57,798 nt of DNA from Lyophyllum atratum (taxonomy: Eukaryota > Basidiomycota > Agaricomycetes > Agaricales > Lyophyllaceae), in the NCBI GenBank assembly GCA_014905825.1, contig JACGCN010000100.1, forward strand, positions 1-57,798, read 5' to 3'. A program made the translations under genes and the position numbers. Every line of letters starts with the position of its first letter. The stretch's first letter is position 1. This document shows, piece by piece, positions 13,295 through 26,376 of this stretch. Under the pieces are notes generated by a model, which was given only the letters and a program-made list of their open reading frames with translations, was not told the DNA's origin and searched no databases.

Positions 13295-16200
13295 TCACCA
13301 AAAGCCATCGTCCCCGTCACCGCCCCTCTTCTTCCCATTGCCCTGAGCGAGCGCTTGTCGTTCGTACATTTCTGCTATCTGTCATTTTCTCAGTTCCATG
13401 CAATGCTATGATATGCTATCATCCCACCTGTTCAGGCCCAGTGGCGTCATCAGCCGCTTTGTCGTCTCGTAGTCGGATGAAGCGAGGGAATCGAAGTGAA
13501 ATTCCCCTGTCTTCCACCTTTATTTTCTTCAGGTTAGCTGGGCGAAAGTTTGGATTGACAAAAACCTACCAGTCCCTGAGCTGCAGTATACACAGGACTC
13601 AAGCTCAGATCTGCGGTCAATACCTCCCAAACAATCTTGGGCTCGAACCAAACGTCCGGCTTTGCCCCACCGATCTTGATGTCGCCTCGAACTTTGCCCA
13701 GCTCTAGCGGCTTTAACGTCTCGTAGTGGGACTGCAATGCTTCTTCACTGAATCCCGTCCCAATTTTGCAGATTGTCTGGTACTCTTCGGATTCGCTGTC
13801 GTAACAAGCAAGTAGAAAGGCGCCATAAACGTTTGTCCGTTTCCCTTTTCCATAGTATCCACCAACGACGACAAGATCGAGTGAATCACCGACGCCCGCC
13901 AGGTAGTCCTTCTTCAGCTATCACAGGAGCATTGATCAGTACAGCGTTGGGAGCAGAAGCTGAGCAGGTGTTACCTTCAACCAGTTAACACTCCGCCGGC
14001 TTGGTTCATAGAAACTGGCTTCACTGTCAAGCATCTTGACCATGAGACCCTCACATCCATCCTTCACACTTTCTTCGAGGAATATTTGGATCTCTTCCGT
14101 AGTCTCGCTGTCGGATGACTTGGCGAAATCAAATTCTCCTTGGACAAGTGCGAAATGTTCCCGCAATAGCTTCCGCCGTTCGAAAAGCGATTTTTGAAGT
14201 AATGGCTAAGTATGGGATTAGGCGGTGAATGATCTGAAGGTTGAATTAACGTGCCTCTCCATTGATATATAATAGATCGAAAGCAAATAGGCAGACGCGG
14301 ACTTGAATGTCTTCAACCTTGACATCTTTGCGTTTCCGCCGACTGAGCTCTTGGAATGGCATCAGTTTTCCAGTCGTCCGGTCAATGGCAACAGCTTCAG
14401 CGTCCAAGACAAATGACTTTGTGGAGTCCCTGATACACTACACAGGATATCAGAGAACACGAAAATAATCAGGTTTGTGAAACTGACCTTGGGTAGTTGT
14501 TCGACCAGATCCGGATACTTTTTGCTCATGTCCTCCGAATTTCGACTAAAAACAGCCACAGTTCCGTCATCCAATTTATGAACCTATAATGTGACTTATG
14601 TTCATATCCAACATTGGCCAGTAAATGCTCACAAACCTGGGCACGTTCCCCGTCATACTTGTATTCGCAAGTAAATCGCTTATTCTCGAACCGGTCAAGA
14701 ACCTCGCCAATAGCCTTGGTCGGTTTGGCAAGCATGGGTTTGAGTGGTACACCAGGAGTGAGCTTGCAGTGTTCGCGTAGACCATCAATGCCATGTGTAA
14801 GTAAGGCGGGAATAACTTCCTCATACGAAGGCAATTCGCTAAAGGAAAAATATGAGCATGATGAGTTGCCAACATAGAAGCACTGTTGACCTATAAACTG
14901 ATTTGATGATATTAGATCCTTCTTCAAGTCTGGCCGCCAATTTCTCCTGGCTCCATTTCTTAGGGGCTAAAAACCGACGGGTTAGTAGTCAAAAGGGACA
15001 CTGACTCTAAGAAAGCAAACCTCGCTCTTTCTCAGCAAGAACAGCGGCATGAGCCACCGCCACCAGTACAGAGCGTTCAGCATTGCCAATTCTGAGCTTG
15101 CCTTCCAGACTCCGTACAATGTACTTGGCCTCGAAGTCTTGGCAGGCAGCAAGCAGTTTTGTGATGATGGACACTTTCTTTGCTTGCGACTAGGTAAAAA
15201 GAAGTGAGAGATTATACAGACGCAGGCGGATGATACTGACCGAGTTGCCTGTCGTGAGAGCGATCTCTTTCAGATTCTGAAATACGAATGGGATTGTCAA
15301 AGGTTTAGGCTTGAAGAGGGTCTTTTGGCTGTTTTTTGAATTCTAAAGAATCACGTCACTTATATGTTGCATCAATGGGTGATGAACCGCTTACCATCGC
15401 CACGAGTCCCAGGTCACCTTCCCGTTGAAGGTCAGCCTTGATAACTGGGACACTTCTTCCTGTGGACTCTCCAATCGCTTTGATCAACAAGCTCTCTCCG
15501 ATTCCAAGTTCTATCCCGATATAATCTGGACTCAACTATCTGTCGGGTAAGACATCGCCATGACCTGAGTAATGTAAAATATGCTCACCCGGTTGATACA
15601 CAAGTAAACGGCTTGCAAAAGAGATTTCGCGTCTCCTTTGGCGCTTCTTTGGATAATGAGGAGTAAAAGGGATGTAAGGAAGGCAGTTTTCTCTAGCCGC
15701 TTAGTCGTGGCTTCGATGTGGGCAAACGTCTTCGCGAGAGCTGCATATGGTACACTGTTAACGGGTTAGTTCCAGAATTTTGTTTCAGGTAGGGAAGAAA
15801 CGAACGGGGCGCCAACTTTCCAACCACCCTTGATATCAACACTATCTCTCTTTGATAAAGCTGCTTCAGCACTAAGCCCCATATACGATTCTTTGTTAGC
15901 CGGCATTGCGAGAAACACCGAAACTGACCTTTTCGACGCGACTTGCGGGGAAGCATCCACAAGTTCGTCCTCAGAATCAATCATATCCACTTCATCTTCC
16001 CCTTCGTCCGCATCGTCGCCACTACTTGCAGCTGCGGCCGTGGCTTGTGCCTCTACCGTTGTCCGTGTCTCACCTATGTCAGTTGCTTTGGCCTTGCCTC
16101 TAGACTTGGGTGAGCGCGTCGTTTCGGATGCAGACGGCGGGGTAAGCGTTGGCGGTTCAGGAGATGTACCTGGTACGCTCTCTGTAGACGGTCCATGATC

Positions 16201-16689
16201 AGAATTACGGGAAATGTATTTGCGACGTACCGGGTCCAGCGCTGTTCGCGGTTTCACTCTCGTCATCCGAATCTATGATTCTCCTCTTCTTGAACCTTAC
16301 TTGTTCTACAGAAATATCAGTAGGAATCCACGATATCATCAGGGCAAATTCACCATCGAAAGCTGGTACTTCCTTCCGTTTTGAGGTTTCCTTCCGTTTC
16401 GAGGTTTCGACTGTCATAGTTGGAGGTTTACACAATGGGATGAGCGACATGATACGCGTACCTATAACAGGCTTTTCCACGTCCATGTTGTCTTCATCCT
16501 TAACGGCAACCTTCTGCTCCTGTTGCTTCTTCTTGCCTCCCCACATCTCTTTGAGGCTTGATTGGCCAAGTGGTGGCTTCACGGAGGGCGGCATTTGGAA
16601 GAATTTGCCTGCAACCGTATGTTAGCGCCTATTGGGATGAAGATACGCGTCTGTCGAACAGACTGACCGAGAGTTTGTTGGCGGCCCAT
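13295..16689 (-). CDS. LIG1: DNA ligase I, ATP-dependent
   Basis: Seals nicks in lagging-strand synthesis and repair. The N-terminus [12 protein letters not shown] holds a perfect PCNA-binding PIP box (QxxLxxFF). A basic and acidic unstructured region follows, with a short tandem repeat ([13 protein letters not shown]) and acidic SDDESE and [11 protein letters not shown] runs. The DNA-binding domain includes [20 protein letters not shown]. The adenylation domain has [10 protein letters not shown] with the lysine that takes AMP, then [34 protein letters not shown] and [11 protein letters not shown]. The OB fold follows ([19 protein letters not shown]). More than a dozen introns; all exons join in frame. 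One intron is GC-AG (14206-14254). The last exon ends in GGDGDDGFW. The small first exon is set by the PIP box. Confidence 0.93.
14206..14254 (-). other. GC-AG intron in LIG1
   Basis: On the minus strand the donor is GAG|GCACGT and the acceptor ACTTAG, 49 nt apart. Removal joins LLYINGE to [14 protein letters not shown], as the ligase family requires. The GT three bases later puts the next exon out of frame. Confidence 0.7.
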
Positions 16690-17308
16690 GGAAATGGATG
16701 ATAAACGCGCCAGCACGGCGCGAGTGACAAACATGCATCAATACCGCGTCGCGTCGAGCATCAAAATCTCGCACTCATGCCTAAAACGTCGCACGTGGTA
16801 TTCACCAAGCTGGACCTTCAAGTCTCATAGGCGCACTCAATATAGATGCTTAAGATATTTCGAAGTTGCAGATGAACAACAACTCATCTCTCGAACTATG
16901 CAGTATAATTTAACAGGGAGTCCACTGGATATTCAACGATTCAGAGGTAAGCCGCCATGGAGCGTCATGGTCATTCATGCATAGATCAAACATACGGAAA
17001 ATCCAATTGACATGTACCAATAACAGACATGCTGAACTTTCGCCCAAGGGGCTTCTGAGTTGTCAAGCTGGCTCCATGAGGACCAGCTCATTATCTAGGA
17101 CGGTCACACCGTTGCCGCGCAATTGCAAGAATCAGATAGTACACGGACTAAAGCAGACTCCTTTGGACTTTTGATCGGCAAGGGCCGAAAGGCACTATAC
17201 AGTTTTTGATGAATGTGGCTTTCCCAGACTGCAAACAAGTGTCAACAACCGAAAGTTTCTGTAGGCCCAGGACTCCTCACCGCCCCCAGCGTCCTCAAGA
17301 TCACCAAC
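16690..17308. promoter_or_regulatory. Divergent intergenic region, LIG1 / RPS11
   Basis: 619 bp between two outward starts. Plus-strand ORFs at 16688-16984 and 16977-17174 show no protein character. An ACGCGC sequence near 16704 and ACGCGT within ligase intron 1 near 16650 resemble MluI cell-cycle boxes; that link is only suggestive. No RNA gene seen. Confidence 0.4.
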
Positions 17309-18038
17309 ATGGCCGAACAAGTACGTGATCGATGCATCCACAGAAATGCAGGTCGTCTAACTTGAAATGTGAAGATCGAAAAGGCATTCCAAAAACAAGA
17401 CATCTTCCAGAACACCAAAGCGCGTGGTGCGTTACCTCTCCTGTTTCAAGTGGACTTTGCTTATCGCTTGACTTGGGAGATTAGTTGGAAAGAAGGTCAC
17501 GAAGGAGAAGCGGTGGTACAAGGATGTCGGCCTTGGATTCAAGACTCCTCTAGAAGCCATTAACGGCACATACGTTGGTGCGCCGCCCATCAGTCAATGC
17601 AATATCTGGTTTAATCTAACTTGGAGGCAGACAAGAAGTGCCCGTTCACGAGTGAAGTCTCGATCCGTGGCCGCATCCTGGCTGGCAAGGTCATCTCCAC
17701 GAAAATGAACCGCACGATCATCATCCGAAGGAACTATCTTCACTACATCCCCAAATACAGTATGTGGGCCGGGTTTACTGACAGAAATGAAAACTGACTA
17801 TGGACCAAGACCGTTACGAAAAGAGGCATAAGAACCTCGCTGCACACGTGTCTCCCGCATTCCGTGTTGAGGTTGGGGACTCGGTTACTGTCGGTGCGTA
17901 CTTATGGTCAGTGACGGGGTGTGGGTGCTAACAAGTATGTATACAGGGCAATGTCGGCCTCTGTCGAAGACTGTGCGGTTCAACGTGCTACGGGTATCGA
18001 AGAACAGGGCAGCGGCAAAGGCGTTTGGCAAGTTCTGA
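17309..18038 (+). CDS. RPS11: 40S ribosomal protein S11 (uS17)
   Basis: Small-subunit ribosomal protein. Six short exons read cleanly: [61 protein letters not shown], then the uS17 RNA-binding core [20 protein letters not shown] and [20 protein letters not shown], ending AAAKAFGKF. High intron density near the 5' end, including an intron right after codon 4, is usual for fungal ribosomal protein genes. Confidence 0.96.
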
Positions 18039-18347
18039 GCGTAGATACGTAGTGCTGTTGTAGTATTATGGCAACGGATATGTTGGCTCGGTGCCAAGAA
18101 ATGGTCGTAAGCAGAGTAAACAAGAGGCAACAAGAGTGGGGATGATGATTGTTGTTAACTGGCTCGTAACTCGTAAGCTGTAAACGCTGTACCGACCAAG
18201 TCTCCTCCGAGTCTTGTCTCCGTCGCCACCCCCAGCGTCTGTCTCCTCCCCTTCTCCAAGCTGGCTCCCACTCTTCTCTCCGTCTTCACCTCCAGGCTCT
18301 CAAAGTCCAGGCCCCAGTCTCCCCATCCAGGCTCACAGGCCGCCCAG
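18039..18347. promoter_or_regulatory. RPS11 3' flank and PPZ leader
   Basis: 309 bp. The last 150 bp (about 18200-18345) are strongly pyrimidine-rich, made of CTCC and TCTCC runs, a pattern typical of fungal core promoters and 5' leaders. No separate gene seen. Confidence 0.45.
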
Positions 18348-19970
18348 ATGGGCCAGCAACCGTCCAAGAAGGCGAAGAAGGGCGCAAAAGACAAGGACAG
18401 AGATCCAACCACAGACTCGCCGCCCCCCGACCCCGCCCTCGACGACCCCACCGACCAACATGACACCCCCCAGTCCACTCTCTCACGCGCCACCGCCTCT
18501 GACTCCACCTCCAACGGCACACCCACCATCAGCGTCTCTGACCCCCAGGGCACTGTCGTTCCGTCCGCAGCAAGTTCCCGGATACATGGCTCGCCCTATC
18601 CTCCAAAGCCTCCTATTGATACATCTCCGAGCCTCTCTGCGTCTTCACCGCCATCCCCCCTCGCCTCCCCCAAGCCGGCCCCAGTTCCTCTTGACATTCC
18701 GGTTACCCAGACCATCCTTTCTAACGCGACACCGTTTACTCCGGGATCCACTACTAGCAGTGGCGCCCAAGGAGAATCATTCGGGAACGGCAGTTCGAAG
18801 GAGAAGCTGAAGCAATTTGACATTGATGACATGATTCAACGTCTCCTAGACGTAGGCTATACGGGCAAAGTCAGCAAATCCCTATGTCTCAAAAACACAG
18901 AAATCACGGCCATCTGTCTGGCGGCACGCGACGTCTTCCTCAGCCAACCGACACTCGTCGAACTCTCACCCCCGGTCAAGATTGTCGGCGATGTGCACGG
19001 ACAATATTCGGACCTCATCCGGTTATTCGAAATGTGTGGCTTCCCCCCAGCTGCAAACTACCTTTTTCTCGGCGACTACGTCGACCGGGGAAAGCAGAGC
19101 CTCGAAACCATCCTCCTCCTCTTGTGCTACAAGATAAAGTATCCGGAAAACTTTTTCCTCTTGCGAGGGAATCACGAATGCGCTAATGTTACCAGAGGTA
19201 TGATGCGATCATGTCATTACGGGACGATACTCACCTGGAGTCCTAGTTTATGGTTTTTATGACGAATGCAAACGACGGTGTAATATCAAGACGTGGAAAA
19301 CATTTATCGACGTCTTCAACTGCCTCCCCATTGCCGCTATTGTGGCTTCCAAGATTTTCTGCGTGCATGGCGGCCTTTCTCCGTCACTTCATTCCATGGA
19401 CGACATCAAACGAATCCAACGACCTACAGATGTGCCCGACTTTGGCCTTCTCAACGACCTTCTATGGTCTGATCCATCAGACACAGCGTTGGACTGGGAA
19501 GACAATGAGCGGGGAGTTAGCTATTGTTTTGGCAAGGCGATTATCAACGAGTTCTTAGTGCGGTACGATATGGACCTAATATGCAGGGCGCATATGGTTG
19601 TGGAGGATGGGTATGAGTTCTGGAATGACCGGACTTTGGTGACCGTTTTCAGTGCACCTAATTATTGTGGCGGTAAGTCTACACCTTTACTTTTCAACGA
19701 TCATCCTGACGCCTGTATTAGAGTTCGACAACTATGGGGCATGCATGAGGTCTATTCCTATCCAACTTGTGATTCGGCATTGATCCTGATGACTCTGTCA
19801 TTCTAGTGTTTCCGAAGATCTGTTATGCGCGTTTGAACTCCTGAAGCCCTTGGACGGTGCTGCGCTACGCAAGGAGATGACGAAGGCGAAACGGAAAAGG
19901 TGAGCCTAATTAGATCATATGACACGTCTTCTAATCTGACTTCGTGTTCAGTTTAATGCAGACCGCGTAA
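18348..19970 (+). CDS. Serine/threonine protein phosphatase PPZ type
   Basis: PP1-like metallophosphatase of the PPZ group, which in yeasts controls K+/Na+ balance, pH and cell-wall integrity. The N-terminus [12 protein letters not shown] fits N-myristoylation. About 140 Ser/Pro/Thr-rich residues follow, as in PPZ1/PPZ2. The catalytic core has the signature motifs GDVHGQ, GDYVDRG, RGNHE, then [18 protein letters not shown] and [16 protein letters not shown]. The tail [20 protein letters not shown] matches PPZ and not PP1. Five exons (19197|19247, 19672 and later) read cleanly; about 470 residues. An unphosphorylated Ser-rich PP1 paralogue is the only other reading. Confidence 0.93.
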
Positions 19971-21213
19971 TAATCAGGGAAGGTCCACGCCACGCCAAGG
20001 AAACACTTTACTAGAAGTGTGCTTGACACTCATTTCGTGGTCCACCGAACTGCTTGGAAAGCAGGGAAGTGTGCCGTAGAAAGGGGCAAAATCTTACCAA
20101 TCACGACCGTTTGTTCTGGGGCATGGGCACTGCAAGCTGAAGAACGGGCTTCTCCGCTATTTTTTATTATTGTTTGATTCACCGTCTCGTGGTGCCATGG
20201 CACATTCCTTTCGAGTTCTGGACTTGTAACCATATATTTTTTCCTCTCTTGACGCGCCCACTCGTACGTCATACTATATCGGGTCTCTCATTCATTTTCT
20301 GCGTTGCTATCTAACGACTCTTTGGCCGCTGTCCCCTCTCATTATATTGTTCATGGCAAATCATAAACTTTAACGAAGTACATCATAATCCCTTGTTGCC
20401 CGAAATCCAAGCATATTTAATACATGCATTCGTGATACCTGCTTTTATAGTTGCCATCTGTCTATTCGAAGCGATAGGATGTACTTCTCGTTCACGTCAT
20501 CTAAGTTAAGCGCGACGAGACCAGCGATGGTGGGGTGGCCTGCGAAATGTATGGCAACCCGCTAGTGATATGGGCGGCATTACTACACCAAGAAATAGTT
20601 GTACGAGTTACAAGCGTATCAAACACGACAGAGAGGTAAGGCACAGCGCCAAGGAGAGGACCGTGCAAGCACACAGTCGCTTGGAAATATCCGAGTTTCC
20701 AAGACAAGGAGAGTGTACGAGAGTTTCAGATAGGTAGCCTGGATCCGAGTGGCATCAATGCATCGCACTACAACTGATGCCACGACGGCTGGGCATGTCA
20801 GTAAGCCTGTAGATCGAGTATTACTAAATTACTTGAGAGCATGCGCTGAGCCCTATGGTAGCCAAGGCCGTTCGGTGACGTCAAGCTCGGGACATGCCAC
20901 TGGCTCGTCGACAAGGTCATCTAGACAGTCAGCAGAATAGGTTAGCTGAACATACACTCAGCGTGCACCGATCTGTGTGCGCAGGATTTTTTGACCGGGT
21001 GGACGGGACCGGTGATGATTGACTCAAATAGTGATGTTAGCATGATGCTCGTAAGAGTCAAATTTGCATACGGTCGTTTCAAAGAGATTATGATAAAAGT
21101 GAAGGAGCGGAAGCATCTGTTATCAATTAGCGGGGTATAGATAATTTGTAGGATTGACCGGGAGCATTATTCGTCTTTCTAGCAGTTCTAGAACCCAATA
21201 GGGTGGTCTAAAC
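19971..21213. other. Large gene-free stretch
   Basis: 1.24 kb between convergent PPZ and transporter genes. The ORFs here (e.g. 20030-20272 and 20501-20707 minus, 20749-20940 plus) show no conserved motif or codon bias. A 7-bp inverted repeat GGCATCA/TGATGCC lies near 20751-20781. I see no tRNA, transposon end or tandem repeat. It could hold long 3' UTRs or a non-coding RNA. Confidence 0.45.
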
Positions 21214-22755
21214 TCATGAACCCCGATTGAACATGTCGTACGCCAACACACTGAAAGCCGCGACGATGACACTACAGCCAATCAGACTCCACAAGGTCAC
21301 ATTTTCAAGGCCAGTACCGAACACCATCTATCAGAGAAGAAGATTAACTCTAGAAGAGCATGCAAAACGAAGAAAAGCAACGAACATCTGATACGAAGAC
21401 TAATACGATTGTGAGTAAGTTGCCGACCGAAGTGATGATAGGTCCCCATACACCCAGAAGGACCTGGACAAAGCAGAAAGGTAAGTGATCATACGAGACA
21501 AGGAAGGAAGAACATGCCATAAAGCCAGCGTTGAACACGACTCCACTCAACGCAATACCAGCTATTGCCAATGTGGTTTTGGCGTCAGGTGGAAGAATGA
21601 AGGGTTCTCCACCGAAAAGGTGGAGAAAAGGAACGGGCAACCATAGAATGGTGAAGGTAAGAAGTCCGATGCAGGAGGTTAAGAGATTGGCGTGAAGGCC
21701 AAAAGGTGGGGGATATATAGCGTTCCCGTGGCCACTAGCATCGGAAGGTGCGTCGTATTCTGTGGCAGAGGTGTCGTCACTCGGAATATGATCATACAGG
21801 CGTTCGGATACGACTTCCGGGTCTGTAGGTAGTGCTGCATACTTCTTGTAAAGGACTTGATAAAGTCCATACCCGATGGAGGCCACGAGGGTCAGCAAGT
21901 CGCCGATAAGCGGGGCTGAGGGTCTGATGGAAGGCAAGGTGATAGCTCGCGAGGCTCGCTCTACCGTTGGCTTGCCAGCATCTGACGTGCTGCCGCCATA
22001 CACCACAGCAACGACGCCGCAAGTGGCGAGCAACACGGCAAGCATGCGTCTAGGTTCCCAGTTCAGTCCAAAGATTTTGACAGCGATGGCGTATGCAAAA
22101 AACGCGTTTGTGTTCCAGATGGCTGACTCGATATCAGACTTTGGTGGGTGGATGATTAGGAGGCTGATGGCTCACCAGTGACATCGCTTATGCTAGAAGC
22201 AAATGGTTGTTATATGGATATAAACGAGAAGAGGAGACACATACGAGGCGAGAGATATGGCGGCAAACCAAAGCAAAGCAGGAAACGTGATGCCCGCAGT
22301 ACACGCGAGGGCCAAACGGAGAAAGAGAAGAAGAGGGGACTTCTTAGAGCCTGACCTCTCCAGCGGCGCCAAGTGATCCGTGATTGCGATAGATAAACCA
22401 CTCCAGAGAGAAGACGCCGAATGATTGCAAACCGCTGTGAGATATAGGAAATGGAGGGGGAATATGATTGAAAACGCGGAGTGAACGATATAGCTACATT
22501 CATGCCGATATTATTTGGGTTGCGCGCCAAATATGCAGCAGGAAGGACTTACAACAGAAAGAAGGGTTGACGATATCCTAGAGTTGTTTGAACGTACTTC
22601 GCGACGAAGGATCAGAGCAGAGTGATGCAAGGAAGGCAGATAGTACGTACCTGAGTGAGTTGACTCTCGAGTACAAAGGCGAGTAGCGTGAACACAAAGA
22701 GAGCGATAGCATATCTTCCGCCGAGGCGAGGGGCTGCCTCGGGTCTAATGGACAT
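21214..22755 (-). CDS. SLC35F/Thi74-like membrane transporter (EamA/DMT superfamily)
   Basis: About ten hydrophobic helices, e.g. YAIALFVFTLLAFVLE, LALACTAGITFPALLWFAAI, MLAVLLATCGVVAVVYGG, LLTSCIGLLTFTILWLPVPF and CSVIVAAFSVLAYDMFNRGS. Layout and wording match the YML018C/Thi74 and SLC35F group, a vacuolar or Golgi family with uncertain substrate. A hydrophilic loop with acidic and Ser residues (SERLYDHIPSDDTSATEYD) splits the two halves. Exons join cleanly; one short coding exon carries ISDVT. The start at MSIRPEAAPR directly follows an AG, so a 5' UTR intron or an upstream coding exon is possible. Confidence 0.82.
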
Positions 22756-22908
22756 CTATGAATGTAAGTTAAAGTAGCAGATCCAAGTCCTAGGCTAGGA
22801 CATTATGATTGTGGAGTCCGTCCAGCAACCACGCATGAAGGCATGCCATCACGTGATAGCTTCAAAACTTGTCGAGCTCCCCGGACAGCTTCAACTGCTC
22901 AAACCACG

Positions 22909-23220
22909 ATGCTTCGTGCTCTACTCGCCTCTGGCCGGCCCCTGGTCTCGCGCCTTCGGACAGTCGCAGTCACTGTCCCCCACTCCCCACCCCACCCCAT
23001 CCACCTCTGTCCAACTGCTATCCGAGCACCACCATTGTCGAGGGGAATGAAGGTGCGGTCGTCTGTCAAGGTTATGTGCGATGGATGCAGCGTTGTCAGG
23101 CGGAAAGGAAGGGTTTATGTCGTCTGCTCAAAAAACCCTAAGCACAAACAGGTACATTGTTGTTAATAAGTTTTCGCGAGTATTGCGTCCTGACATTACC
23201 CCGCGCAGCGTCAAGGATGA
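22909..23220 (+). CDS. RTC6: Mitochondrial ribosomal protein bL36m
   Basis: Smallest protein of the large mitochondrial ribosomal subunit. A 45-residue basic presequence ([18 protein letters not shown]) precedes the bacterial-type L36 core [17 protein letters not shown]. The zinc ligands fit C-x2-C-x12-C-x4-H, ending CSKNPKHKQ. The last intron removes 23155-23208 and leaves a 12-nt coding tail giving the invariant RQG and the stop. It starts 153 bp from the divergent transporter gene. Confidence 0.93.
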
Positions 23221-23318
23221 ACTCTCATTTATTTGAGCGCATTGGAAAAGCGAAGGAGGACGCCGCAGAGAAGGCCGGGAATGATAAAAGCAGGGGTGTG
23301 CCGCTACCACATAATGCT

Positions 23319-24007
<689 letters not shown>

Positions 24008-24130
24008 TTATCAATCCCAGGGTTCCGATCTGTTACAAAATGAAGCAAAAAATTGGACGAGGTATCTACTGTACAAAGTCTTTCCACAGCCTCAGGACCC
24101 ACAAATGAAAAGTGAAATCGATGAATGCGA

Positions 24131-24896
24131 TTAGTTCCATTTCTTCCACTCAGAGCCTGAAGGCGGTTTGACTTCCACCGGAGCCTTCTTTACCTCATCC
24201 CAATTAGTGCTCAAAGTGGTACCGCCGCTTTCCGAGTAGCTCTTCATCATGGCGCGTTGAGTATCTGGATCCGCATCTTTGAAGATCTTCTGGAAGAAGG
24301 AATTGAGAGTACTGTCGCCTCCAACGTTAGGATCTTCCTCGGTGGACTTTTCCTTCTCGCCGTCCAAGATCTGGGTCGTGATTCCTTCCCAGTTCTTTTT
24401 TGGTTGTATTCTTGTTGTGGCCGGGGGTGGGGCAGCGGAATTCGCCAAAGCTGACGGTGTGAAAGAGGAGATCAGGGGAAACAATGTAACAAGACGCTTA
24501 TGTGCTGGCTTACGGTCAGGAGCATCCCCTACGAGCCCTCCCCACCTTGCAGCACTCATTTTGGCGAGGCGAATTTCGACCTTGACTTTCCCGACGGTGT
24601 ATTGGCTCGCGGCGACATCAATTTGGCCTTTGAGGGGTTCAATAACCAATGATTTCTCGCCATGAGAATAAGAGAGCTGGAAATGCAAGGTGTTTGTAAC
24701 GCAAAATGTGAGGGTGGCTGGGGCGAACGAACCTTCCTAGGCTGGAAATCGACGGAGACTTGAGTGGGATCTGCGCCACGATCGAAGATGGACACATAAA
24801 CGACCTGATCGGTCTCATAGAATTCGTGTCTGTAGTCAAGTATTATGTGCGTTGATGGTAGATAGAGGCGAGGAAGACATACCTGAGGGTAGCCAT
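24131..24896 (-). CDS. SGT1-like CS-SGS domain cochaperone
   Basis: Hsp90 cochaperone type. The CS domain runs from RHEFYETDQVVYVSIFDRG to ASQYTVGKVKVEIRLAKM. The SGS domain includes KKNWEGITTQILDGEKEK and the diagnostic end AMMKSYSESGGTTLSTNWDE followed by GSEWKKWN. The TPR domain found at the N-terminus of yeast and plant Sgt1 is absent; the gene starts directly at the CS domain with MATLR, a five-residue first exon. In Sgt1 proteins this pair of domains links Hsp90 to SCF ligases and kinetochore assembly. Confidence 0.88.
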
Positions 24897-25027
24897 GATA
24901 GTTTGAGCTGAACCGCCTCTGCTTTCCAGCACTTTCGATAACTTTGTCACATGGGTGTTGTCTCTATGCATCACGTGGAATATGGACAAGTGGACGGATG
25001 ACATCATTGAACTGATCCTCAGCTACC

Positions 25028-26376
25028 ATGTCGAACGCGATACCCAAGGCCGTCCTCTATTATTCCCCGGCTTCCGTCTGGTCTGCTGCAGGTAAGTACG
25101 CCAGTCGCTGCATAGATCCTTCTGCTCATCTCTCCCAGTTCTCTTGGCCTTGTAAGCCACCATCATTCTCGCGGAGCTACCCCTAACATCTTCTTATTCA
25201 GAGAAGAGAAAGGCTATGGGGACGATGAAATTGACAGGAAGCACGTCGATCTAAGTAGCGATCCTCTAAGTCTCTATCTCGCTTATCACTGACGCGTTCC
25301 AGGAAAGGGTGACAACTTCGATCCCACATTCCTGCGCTTGAACCCAAACGGTCCGCTTCTTTCTCAATCTCAAGGATTTTCGATGGCCAGCTGATCGTTA
25401 AATACAGCTACTGTACCGACCCTTGTCGTCCCTATGCAGAAGACTCTGGCAGATGACGTCGAGAGTCGCTACAAGGCACTCACAGATACCGAGGTCATTA
25501 ATGTACTATCTTAAACTAGTGCTCCCGTTTTACCCCATGCCCTTAGACGATCATCGAATTCCTCGATAAATCGCGATCTGCCATGTCGCGTACCCATACC
25601 ACCTCGACTGCACCTGCGCCAGCCCTTGCGCCAGCCACTATCGCCTTTGCTACGAAAAGCAAGAGCATCATTGACGACCTCCATTCCGAGGATGCGAATC
25701 CGAACCTGTTGAAATATATCAATGCTCGGAATCAAGCTGCCCTACAAAGCCTAGCAGGCGAGACTCTGCCAGTTTTGACCCCCACACAGAAAGCTCTTGC
25801 CAAGTATCTTTCCGAAGCGGAGGAGGAGAAGATACATGTCTCTGTCAAGACGAAGGCCTTTTGGCAGGAGAAGAAGGCTGCAGTGGAGGTCCTGCTGGAA
25901 GTCGTCGAGAATGCACACAAATCGGACACGGAGCTCGACAAGGATGCGCAGGCCAAGCGAGCGGATTTCTATACTAGAGCGCGTCAAGCTTGGGAGGTAG
26001 CTCTCAAGAACTTATTGGTCAAGGTCAACAACGAGATCATGGGCCCTTATTCACTGGGTACGTCAAAATGGTTGTTGCCGAGGTTAATATCTTCTGATGG
26101 GCACTTCCAGGTGACCAGTTCTCGCTTCCGGACCTACACCTTGCTAGCTGGCTAGCAAGGCTCGTGAAGCTTGCTGGTGGGTCTTACGATGACGACGGCA
26201 ACACGGCGCTTGGAAAGCTGGAGGCGCACATCGGCGGCGGTTTCGCACTCGCAAAGGACTTTCAGGTGGAGGATGGGCAAGGGACGGCGATATACCACAG
26301 TAAGCTCGGGGCGTTCTGGGATGCGATGAGAGCAAGGCCGAGCTGGAAGCTCGTGTACGGACAGGGCATTTATTGA
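25028..26376 (+). CDS. Glutathione S-transferase-like protein
   Basis: The N-terminal thioredoxin-like fold reads MSNAIPKAVLYYSPASVWSA, then VDLRKGDNFDPTFLRLNPN and ATVPTLVVPM, containing the usual cis-proline (TVPTL). ETIIEFLDKSRS ends the domain. The C-terminal part is long and helical, with a charged segment (KALAKYLSEAEEEKIHVSVK) and DQFSLPDLHLASWLARLVKL, which matches the GST alpha-helical domain. About 350 residues, longer than standard GSTs and closer to the GDAP1-like group. Exons join without breaks. Substrate unknown. Confidence 0.82.

Noticed and set aside
16688..17174. Plus-strand ORFs between LIG1 and RPS11
   Set aside because: No motif, no intron signals and no codon bias; best seen as promoter sequence.
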